Of a stretch of 64,000 nucleotides of DNA, positions 56,553 to 64,000 are shown piece after piece; within the stretch, counting starts at the first letter, position 1; every line of letters begins with the position of its first letter. Location of the stretch: assembly GCF_014066305.1 (NCBI RefSeq), contig NW_023501105.1, positions 124,001 to 188,000 of the forward strand, in the 5' to 3' direction. The translations under genes and the position numbers were made by a program. The stretch comes from Letharia columbiana. Taxonomy: Eukaryota > Ascomycota > Lecanoromycetes > Lecanorales > Parmeliaceae. Under the pieces are notes generated by a model. It was not told where the DNA came from. It did no database searches and saw only the letters and a list, made by a program, of their open reading frames with translations.

Positions 56553-58691
56553 GTCAAAAATGATCAGCTGAGAGTTCCTTCTCCCACGAGCACCTCATGG
56601 GGAGGAGATTTTTCAATGATCTGGCGAATGCGGTGCCCTTGCGCAGACTTCCTGCAAGCGACGCGCTTTGCTGGAAGTGATTCTTGCGAGATGCGCTTAG
56701 AGTATGGGCGGGAAGGGAGTTTTGGCCGTAATGCAGCGATAGGCGAGGTTAAACATGTGGACCATTTCCTCTCTCAATCGTGAGGACAGGTTTGGGTATT
56801 CTTATGAGATAAGTGGATGGAAGGCAGCTTGCCTCAAAGGATTTCAAACCACAGATCAACACCCTTCCAAAGTGTCGAAGTAGTTGCACCTGGTTGTCAT
56901 TTGTTATCATTCAGATATATGCAAACGGCTAGTCCTAATAGAATAGTCGTGATCAGAGGATTCATGCTATGATCCAACGTAGTGTCAAGCTCTAGTCTTG
57001 ATGAAAATGTCAGGATTCAATGGGTGAAACCGCTCATCCAAAGCAACGTGAAGCTTGATCTCAAATGAGAGAATGAAAGTATCCTCAGTTTGAAAAACAA
57101 CCAAAAAAAAAAAAAAAAAACCCGTTTAAAAAAAAAAAGGGGGGGTTAGGGTTTTTGGGAAAAACCAAAAAGAGGTAAATGAAAGTAGTGAAGTCCTGGG
57201 GATATATCCTGCGAGCCACCGCAACATCCAGCTCTAACCCAAATGAACGTGTCGTGATGATAGGAACTTATCTCTCCATCCGAGCCAACGTCAGGCTCGA
57301 AGAGAGCCAAAACGCCTGAAGGTATCACGTGGTCCTGTGCAATATCAAGAATTGACCCCTTAAATCAACGAAATTGCAAGCTTTCGTTCGAATGACACCG
57401 CCATAATTCAAAAAACCATCGCATCATCAGTCGAACAATTGAGACTTCCGAAAGCTTCAATGATCGTCTACCGGAGAACAGTTGTCCATATCCACGGGTT
57501 GCTTGACAGCCAACCCCATTGACTGCAATTTCGTCAGACAATGTGAGGCAAGCCAATTGTAGAGAACGACAGGTCGCGGGTCTTTCTCAAGGCCTCTAGC
57601 TCAATGAGCCCCGCTAGTAGTCGCTGCTGCAAGCTTCCGTTCATCGTATCAATTGGTGGCAACCCCTCATTCAGGCGTCGGCGTAAGCGGTATACGCTGG
57701 GCCGACGGAAGGTCATCCGATTCTGCAGTGACCGTATCAACTTTCACGATTACCCGCGCCACGTACAAAGCTAGCTGTCTGTTGAAAGACCAGAAGTGTC
57801 GGTCCAGATTTGGTACATGTTTCGGTGATCAAACGGCTTGAAAACCTCTGTATGACTCGATGCTCGCGCTACCGATGGACTGCTCTCGAGACGAGACGGC
57901 GTCTTTTAATTTGGACGAGGTTAAAGATGACATGGACTTTGGTATACTAGTGTCCAGGCTTCTCGCCCTGAGAGCTCCAGAGACAGCTGATATAATTGTA
58001 ATCAAGGGATCTCGCCCCCATAAACGGCGATCTCTTTACACAAAAGACATGGCATAGTATCGCTTACAAAGTACTAAGCGCATGACCTTCGAGACGCAGG
58101 GCCCCGGTCAAAATGACGGCGGTCATTGGATGGTACTGCTCCTTCGGGTGGAAGGCTCTTGGCAGTCAGGTCATGCAATCGACGACACAACCTGACACCC
58201 AGAAAGGGGCTTCGACGCCAGATATATCCGCAGAAATCTGCAATTGCTACCTATTCATTGTTACCAGCCCGTCTTCCACACGAAAGGTAGGCAGACGCTG
58301 ATGCCGTTGTAGTTCAGCCACAGCGCTCAATAGGACTATTGTCCGCAATTTTTGTAGCACAATACTGTCTCCTTCTGGCATCTTGCACAGAGCATCTGAC
58401 ATAGTCTCAGCAACTTGGAGGACCTCACTAATTGTTGTTGCATGAACAGATTACCTTTGCCCGGGTAGAAAGGGGTCAGCCTGCCTGCACCGAGGTAATC
58501 GGGAACTGCAAAGCTACTATTGCAGATAGAGAAGAGGAGCACCTGCAGCAAAGCCTGCTTTGCCTTATTTTCTGACAAGCTAGTCTCTTCGGGATTAGCG
58601 CATATCAACATTCAAGTGACTCTTCCATTCCTTCATCCACCAGCCGAGTAAATCAATAAGCTCTCACAACAACGCCATATCAACTTTGAAG
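56553..58691. other. Gene-poor region with a homopolymer patch
   Basis: About 2.1 kb. Several short frames (minus 57534-57740; plus 57860-58057) look somewhat protein-like but have no partner exons or known motifs. A striking A-run/G-run patch is listed separately. Confidence 0.4.
57103..57167. repeat. Homopolymer patch (A18, A11, G7, T5, A5)
   Basis: An A-run of 18, then CCCGTTT, a second A-run of 11, seven G and TTAGGGTTTTTGGGAAAAACCAAAAAG. Composition is unlike the flanks. It may be a poly(A)-derived insertion or a consensus error. Confidence 0.85.
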
Positions 58692-60116
58692 ATGGAAGAA
58701 CCGAATGCTAGACCTCATACAGCAAGCGATACAGCTCAGCTTCGGCTAACCTCTCTCACGCCCGAGCTAAAGTGCGCCGTCTTCGCAAGTCTTCCAGATG
58801 TGACTAGCACGAAGTCACTTGCCTTGGTGTCCTCCTCATTCTACTATACCTTCCTAGACGCCCAATCTCTCATACTCAGTCAAGTATTGCAGAACGAAAT
58901 ACCCACGGATTTGATGCATGGTGCTTTTGCAGCTTACAATGCCTCCAGAATACCGGTGTGGACTAAGCAAGCCGTTCAGGATTTCCTAGTCGAGTACTTC
59001 GGCAACTCCGTCCCCCACAAGGCCCAAAAATGGAATCTCTCTGAAGCCCTTCGTATGAGCAAGTTCCACAGCTGCGTGGAGTTCTTTGCCACCGAGTTCG
59101 CATCTTCCGCGCTCTCCAAAAATCCCACCACTCGAGGTTCAAATGCTGCACCATCATTTACAGAGGTAATCCGTATCAAGCGCACCATTTACCGATTCGA
59201 GCTTTATTGCAATCTTTTCCGAAAGCCAAGCTATCATCGTATGATACGAGGTGCACGGAACTGTCTGATTCAGCCCAGACCCTTTGGAGCGACAGAACAA
59301 CGAGAAATTTTCTTTGATTTGTTTTCACCGTGGGAGAACGAACAATTGGGCTGCATCTACGACTACCTTGTCGGAGAGATCACAGTCCCCTTCAATGACG
59401 TTGCTGAGCACGACGTTGACTGGGGCGAACTTTCCATACCTTGGGTCGATACGTTTGGTAGCAGTGAAATCTGGTACAAGGAGCGTTACCTTTTAGTAGG
59501 CCTGGACTTCATCTTCCAGCTTAGCACCGCTAGTACCTATGATGATCGACACAGACTCTTAAAGTCGGATCAGGTGTCGGGGGAATCTTTCCTTTCCGAC
59601 GCCATGATCCCACCCCGCTTGCTCCAACACGATGGTGTTCCGCTTGAGGAAGACAGCGACGAAGAAAAAAGAACCTTGGTCAGCCCTCATTTTAATGACG
59701 ACAATGATAGCGGTCCCACCGAAGCATGGCGTTGGGCTCATGCTGAATGTTCCAAGGACCGCTTCTATTTCTTAGAGGATCATCGCTGGTTTCGTCAGCG
59801 AGGCTACGTTATGTGGGATCTCGCAAGACTTCTTGAGTGGGAATTCTTCGCGCTTCCCGTCCAGGCGCTGGCCGCAGAGCGCTTACCCGGATATTCAGGA
59901 TGTCTTGAACAGCAAGCCGAGATGGACAGGCTGAAGGTCTCTTGGAAGAAGAGATCGCGGATCTGGGGGAAAGGCGGGACCGGCTGGTGGGCTCCGGGAG
60001 ATGAGAGCCACATACAATGGCCTCGACGATATCAAAATCCACAAGTCCCCTCCACACAGAAGTATACTATGGCATTGCCGAAAATACTGAAAGCCGCCCC
60101 AAAGTCTTCGGGCTGA
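58692..60116 (+). CDS. F-box-like fungal protein of unknown function
   Basis: Single exon, 474 residues from the ATG at 58692 (MEEPNARPHTASDTAQ). Residues ~16-60 resemble an F-box: LRLTSLTPELKCAVFASLPD followed by SLALVSSSFYYTFLDAQ. The rest is the long helical body typical of such fungal proteins: VIRIKRTIYRFELYCNLFRK, FDLFSPWENEQLGCIYDYL and DFIFQLSTASTYDDRHRLL. A conserved Trp-rich C-terminal part follows (WRWAHAECSKDRFYFLED, RQRGYVMWDLARLLEW, GKGGTGWWAPGDESHIQWP). Likely an SCF-type adaptor; no substrate can be inferred. The frame is clean. Confidence 0.7.
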   Translation: MEEPNARPHTASDTAQLRLTSLTPELKCAVFASLPDVTSTKSLALVSSSFYYTFLDAQSLILSQVLQNEIPTDLMHGAFAAYNASRIPVWTKQAVQDFLVEYFGNSVPHKAQKWNLSEALRMSKFHSCVEFFATEFASSALSKNPTTRGSNAAPSFTEVIRIKRTIYRFELYCNLFRKPSYHRMIRGARNCLIQPRPFGATEQREIFFDLFSPWENEQLGCIYDYLVGEITVPFNDVAEHDVDWGELSIPWVDTFGSSEIWYKERYLLVGLDFIFQLSTASTYDDRHRLLKSDQVSGESFLSDAMIPPRLLQHDGVPLEEDSDEEKRTLVSPHFNDDNDSGPTEAWRWAHAECSKDRFYFLEDHRWFRQRGYVMWDLARLLEWEFFALPVQALAAERLPGYSGCLEQQAEMDRLKVSWKKRSRIWGKGGTGWWAPGDESHIQWPRRYQNPQVPSTQKYTMALPKILKAAPKSSG

Positions 60117-60462
60117 CAGTGCGAGGTTGAATGGGTTTCGTGCTTGTATCTATGAAGATAGTCGTCGATGGCAAAATTCAAGCGGTACCGTGTTTACAAG
60201 ATCCTCGAAGGAGGAGTCAAAGGCCCAGTACAAATCAATCTATCAAGCTAGCGCTTCGTTACAAGAAATCCGCACGCCATTGTGTATTGTGGTCATCCAG
60301 CAGTCCAGAGACCCCTAACCAAATTTGCGGAGCTGGTAGCATGTCCAAATCGGGTAAAGCGCAGCGTTTAAGACGCGTCGAGCCAAACGCGAGCATCCCG
60401 CGAGTTCGATAGCACCTTCCAACGAAACAGATAATTGTCAGCAGCCTGTAAAGGAAATCGCA
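60117..60462. other. Intergenic region, promoter side of CDT1
   Basis: About 350 bp; nothing recognised beyond its position. Confidence 0.45.
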
Positions 60463-62055
60463 ATGCCTCCGGCGGCGAAAAGAAGAAAGGTCTTGGGAAC
60501 TACGACACGTTCGTTGACTGCTCCTGCCACTCAGCGAGGAATTCAGGCTTTTGGCAAGATCTCTAAGTCGCAAGTACAAGATCCTGGGAAGGGCCTCTTG
60601 GGCAAGGACAGCACTTCAAAATATAGCAAGGACGCTCCCAGCGGCGAAAATAACAAGAAGCGGAAGCTGGGATCCATATGGAGTCCTGCGCACAAGGAGG
60701 AAGGCGAGAAAGCGTCGAGCCTGAGCGAGCAGGCACCACCCATAGATGACAGCAGCAGCAGCAGAGGGGTGGAAAGATCGGCTGATCCACCAACTTCAAC
60801 CTCAACTCAGACAAACAATCCTCGAAAGAAGGCGCGTTTACCGAGTCACGTAGAAACCCCAACAAAAGGCGCTCGCTCGTGCCTCGAATCTTTTGCTCTT
60901 ACTTCGTCTTCGCCCTCAAATCCAAGCTCTTTATCACGCACAACATACCATGAGACACCACCTTCATCTCCAGCCTCTGCAGAGAGCGAATCACTTGAAC
61001 ATCACGCTTCGCACCAACTGCCAGATGAGTTGCATGACCTCGTCAACCTGCACTCCTCGTTCCTCACCGCCCTATCTCTCCACTATGCGCACAATGGATC
61101 CATGACCCCTGCGGATCTACGCAATCTTGCACCTGGGATTGAAAGAGCGTGGAGGAAGAGAAGAGTATCTCCGCAAGATGTGAGGAGGATACTGGCCATA
61201 GGGGAGCCTGAAGGGGCCGATGGGCCCAAAAGAGCAGGGCCATTTTATCTGTCAGACTACGGTCATGGCAAAATTTATGTCGAGATCCAAGACCATCCGA
61301 ACTCAGGGACGACTACAAGGCGACCGGTCAACGAAGAAGTCCTAAATAGAGTCTTTTTACGCGATCTTGAGCAGCGTTGGAGGTGCTACAAGACTGATAA
61401 CCCGGCTGACCCTTCTCCTTCAAGTTTCCTTGCATCACTCGCCTTGTTACCGATCATTCCATGCACTTCTCTCTCGAAGATCACCCCTCTCCTCTCCAAA
61501 GGACAACGGCGCCTTGAAGACCTCAAAGCTGGCGCCATCAAAGCCCAGCAAAAGCCGCTATCTATTACGTCTGCAAATTCCACGACTCCTTATCAGCCAA
61601 AAACAAAGCAAACTTCTGCTCGATCCGCAGACCTTTTCTCGCGACTCAAAGCCAAGCAACTCCACCAGTCTACCCTTCCTCTACCTCCCTCTGCAGAGGC
61701 TTTGGCTCGAAAATCTGCACTCCAACGCCTGCACGAAATCATGCCTGTGCTAGAAAGTCTCTCCTTTTCCTCAAAGAAACACGCCAATGATGATGCAGCC
61801 GCAGTCGGAGTTAGGTCGATGGCATTCCCTGTTTCTTTCACGATACCAACGCTGGTACAGCATCTGCAAATGTCATTGCGAAATCCGATCGGCAAGGAGG
61901 ACATAATGAGGTGTGTAAGAGTGTTAGCGGAGGTGGCTCCGGAGTGGGTGGCGTTGAAGGACGTGGGAAGGATGCTTGGTGTGACAATCAAAGGAGGGGG
62001 GTTGAGAAAGGACGAAATAGGAAGGAAGATTGAAAGCCTCCTTGAGAAGCTGTAA
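60463..62055 (+). CDS. CDT1: DNA replication licensing factor Cdt1
   Basis: Single exon, 530 residues. Cdt1 loads the MCM helicase at origins with ORC and Cdc6. The N-terminus is basic (MPPAAKRRKVLG, a nuclear signal) and carries TQRGIQAFGKIS (~23-34), which resembles a degenerate PCNA-binding box. A Ser/Pro-rich disordered region is followed by the geminin/MCM-binding-type winged-helix region (~185-325: LHDLVNLHSSFLTALSLHYA, SPQDVRRILAIGE, GPFYLSDYGHGKIYVEI). The C-terminal winged helix that binds MCM lies at ~395-530 (SRLKAKQLHQ, ALQRLHEIMPVLESLSF, FTIPTLVQHLQMSLRNPI, ECVRVLA-like RCVRVLAEVAPEWVAL). The ATG is at 60463 in a CGCAATGCC context. The gene is intact. Confidence 0.88.
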   Translation: MPPAAKRRKVLGTTTRSLTAPATQRGIQAFGKISKSQVQDPGKGLLGKDSTSKYSKDAPSGENNKKRKLGSIWSPAHKEEGEKASSLSEQAPPIDDSSSSRGVERSADPPTSTSTQTNNPRKKARLPSHVETPTKGARSCLESFALTSSSPSNPSSLSRTTYHETPPSSPASAESESLEHHASHQLPDELHDLVNLHSSFLTALSLHYAHNGSMTPADLRNLAPGIERAWRKRRVSPQDVRRILAIGEPEGADGPKRAGPFYLSDYGHGKIYVEIQDHPNSGTTTRRPVNEEVLNRVFLRDLEQRWRCYKTDNPADPSPSSFLASLALLPIIPCTSLSKITPLLSKGQRRLEDLKAGAIKAQQKPLSITSANSTTPYQPKTKQTSARSADLFSRLKAKQLHQSTLPLPPSAEALARKSALQRLHEIMPVLESLSFSSKKHANDDAAAVGVRSMAFPVSFTIPTLVQHLQMSLRNPIGKEDIMRCVRVLAEVAPEWVALKDVGRMLGVTIKGGGLRKDEIGRKIESLLEKL

Positions 62056-63212
62056 GTTCTCTTTTGATAGGAGAGAAATGCCAGTGTCGTAGTACTGCAA
62101 CACTTGCTGGAGCTGGCCAGTATGCTTGGGTATCGAGTCTCTGGCGCCATCAATCGTGGCACATTTATTGCAGCATTATTCATAGACGAATGACAATCAC
62201 TTCCGCCTCTGAATTCAACGCTATTCCCTTCAATTGTAGGCGTTGCAGCTCGTGCACGTCCTCGCCTCCTGAATCACAGAAAGATCCCACACCGCTTGCC
62301 CTCGTCGATGTCCACAAAACGTCATCTCAATCCCACTGATCAATGGCCATCGCTGCGATCGAGCTCCGCATAATCACTCACCATACACTGCTCGAAAAGG
62401 ACGCATCTGCTCGCCATCCGTGTATGGAATCCCTACAACGAAACCACCCTCGGGAACTCAATCTGTAAGTCCCATCCTTGGGACCCGAGTGACTGCACAT
62501 TCCCAATCCATGCCCAACGGACCCGACACGATCGGCCGTGCCTCCGTACCCTGCTCCTACACCACCGCAAACGGCTGGTCGGAAGGAAGGGTAAGCCGTG
62601 CCATCCTGTCGATATCTCTACCCCGCAAAGCACTCACACACGCACTCCCCCCCCCTCCCTCCCCATTCCATCCCCCAGCCCCCCTCCCAAGCGAATCCTA
62701 CCCACCCGCCTACGCCTACGCCCGCGTCCCCACCTCCGGCCTCGCCTCCTCACACGACCCGCGAGCTTGGACCACCGGCGGGCAAAGGTTCCGGGGTCGG
62801 AAGTACCGTTCCCATCCGCGACGCCGGCGACGGGTTCGACCGTTCGGACACCGGACGGGAGAGCCGCATGCCGGTTTTCGGTTCAGTGCGTGTGTTTGCG
62901 GTAATGGTTCGAAGACGAGGGTTTCGAGTGGGCTGCTGGGGTGCGGGTGAAGAGGTGGTGGTGGGATGGGATGGGATGGGATGGGATGGGGCGTTATGGT
63001 GATGGGTGGTGATGTGGAAGTTTGGGGAAGTTTGATGGGGTTGAATCTTCCAGGTGGTGGAAGGGGATTGCAATGTTTGGATGATGTTTTTCTGTCTTGA
63101 AGCGCCAACGCGAGTTGTAAGACTTATCTATTTATGATTATTATTGTGAAAAATTATGTATGTCATTTTTGCCTTCGTATCTTACATTGTCTTCAGCCCA
63201 TCGTTCAAAGGT
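62056..63212. other. Intergenic region with a pentanucleotide repeat
   Basis: About 1.15 kb. Pro-rich or Arg-rich frames on both strands reflect C-rich DNA around 62,640-62,760. No gene supported. Confidence 0.45.
62963..62987. repeat. (GGGAT)5 minisatellite
   Basis: Five perfect GGGAT units between CDT1 and the last gene. Confidence 0.95.
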
Positions 63213-64000
63213 CTAGAGCACTTCTCCGAGACCCCACCATAAATGCACGCCCAGACACCCCAGCACCACCTTCCCAACCTCGGTCACGGTCAATTGCCTA
63301 TGCCCGTCGTAAAGCCCGACCAAATTGTCGAAAGACTGTACGCAGAGCCAGCAGAGCCAGATCTTGACGATCCAAAGCGCGGCATCGATCACAGCTGGCA
63401 TACCAAAAGCAACATAATCGCTCAACAGCATCTTGAGGACAGCTTTCCTGTATGCGAGCACCTTTGGCGCGTCGGTACCGGGCAGATGCACGGCGCAGGC
63501 ATCAAGATCCGAAAGCGCATAGTGGTGAGATGGAGACGGAAGGCGCCGAAAAAGGTAAATAGGTACCCATCGGAGGAGATTTAGTAGCGAGGTGGGTGCG
63601 AGAGAGGATACATCCAGAAGCACCGCATATTTATCTGCCGAAGCAGCTTTCCACCACGGCCGCATATTGAAAAGGTTGAATACAGCAGGGGGTTCTTCGA
63701 AAAGTTTTGTGAGGAGGTCAGGGTGAGACGTATGGAAAGTAGCTGCTCCAGGATCTGGCTTTGAGAGAGCGACCTTGATATACTCGGAAACGGATGTGCA
63801 GCGGCTGATTTGGGCGTAGAAGAGAGGTGAAGTGATCTTGAAATTTACAGGGCATTGCTGCATGTTTGGCTTGTCACACAGGGCGTGCGGCTTGAAGGAT
63901 TCCTCGGCGGACATGGTCGCGATGCCCGATAGGAATCGCAGAGCGAACGGAAGTTCTGAACTTTCGACAAGGGTTTTGAGGTAGTGTCGGAAAATTGTGG
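63213..64000 (-). CDS. Membrane-associated hypothetical protein, 5' end beyond the window
   Basis: An open minus-strand frame runs from the stop at 63213 to the window edge. A possible start lies at 63914 (MSAEESFKPHAL), but the frame continues upstream to the edge (RHYLKTLVESSELPFALRFL), so the true start may be outside. Visible features: ISRCTSVSEYIKVALSKPD, KLFEEPPAVFNLFNMRPWWK, TSLLNLLRWVPIYLFRRLP, and a hydrophobic C-terminal half with AVIDAALWIVKIWLCWLCV and VVLGCLGVHLWWGLGEVL. At least two spans are likely. The family was not recognised; peroxisomal (Pex11-like) membrane proteins came to mind but I cannot support that. Confidence 0.5.
   Translation of the reverse strand, partial: TIFRHYLKTLVESSELPFALRFLSGIATMSAEESFKPHALCDKPNMQQCPVNFKITSPLFYAQISRCTSVSEYIKVALSKPDPGAATFHTSHPDLLTKLFEEPPAVFNLFNMRPWWKAASADKYAVLLDVSSLAPTSLLNLLRWVPIYLFRRLPSPSHHYALSDLDACAVHLPGTDAPKVLAYRKAVLKMLLSDYVAFGMPAVIDAALWIVKIWLCWLCVQSFDNLVGLYDGHRQLTVTEVGKVVLGCLGVHLWWGLGEVL

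Noticed and set aside
57146..57157. TTAGGGTTTTT, telomere-like
   Set aside because: A single unit inside a homopolymer patch; coding genes continue on both sides.
1..64000. CRISPR array, bacterial operons, IS elements
   Set aside because: No spaced identical repeats or bacterial gene organisation; the window is fungal nuclear DNA.

Overview
This window is nuclear DNA of a filamentous ascomycete (Pezizomycotina). The evidence is short introns with GT...CTAAC/CTGAC...AG signals, genes on both strands with no operons, typical fungal families (Osh3, NACHT-ankyrin, 2EXR, fungal Cdt1), and an AT-rich block with a repeat-induced point mutation (RIP) signature. I cannot fix the class; a Dothideomycete or Leotiomycete is only a guess. 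Gene models were built by hand from splice signals and codon phase. Where I state a protein length, the exon phases add up exactly.

Left part (1-15,000), housekeeping: COQ7 (ubiquinone synthesis), SLY1 (ER-Golgi SNARE regulator, minus strand), a ten-exon PNUTS/Ppn1-like protein (PP1 docking motif plus CCCH zinc finger), a DUF218/YdcF-like protein and an OSH3 lipid-transfer protein.

Middle part (15,000-35,000), accessory: a NACHT-ankyrin NLR-like receptor (minus), a gene-poor stretch, a secreted or cell-wall Ser/Thr/Pro-rich repeat protein whose 5' end has a broken upstream duplicate, an O-methyltransferase pseudogene with several frameshifts, a polytopic membrane protein, and a C2H2-repeat-chromodomain protein with an unusual architecture.

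35,000-42,500: a secreted CAP-like protein, eIF3 subunit i (minus), and the trifunctional C1-tetrahydrofolate synthase, which has a mitochondrial-type leader and an internal start suited to a cytosolic form. eIF3i and C1-THF synthase are divergent across 300 bp. A small conserved-looking protein of unknown role follows.

42,500-58,700, gene-poor and decaying: a fragmentary secreted-type gene, a coiled-coil gene with a partial tandem duplicate of its end, a 2EXR/F-box-like gene, a RIP-like AT-rich relic of about 1 kb, a cytochrome P450 pseudogene that has lost both the heme cysteine and the ExxR arginine, and a secreted HExxH peptidase-like gene.

58,700-64,000: an F-box-like protein, the replication licensing factor CDT1, and a membrane protein cut by the window edge. 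The main theme is conserved housekeeping genes interleaved with accessory segments that are being lost (P450, O-methyltransferase, RIP block) or rearranged (two local partial duplications, a 43-bp repeat). No wholly new multi-gene system is obvious. The zinc finger-chromodomain protein is the best candidate for undescribed biology.
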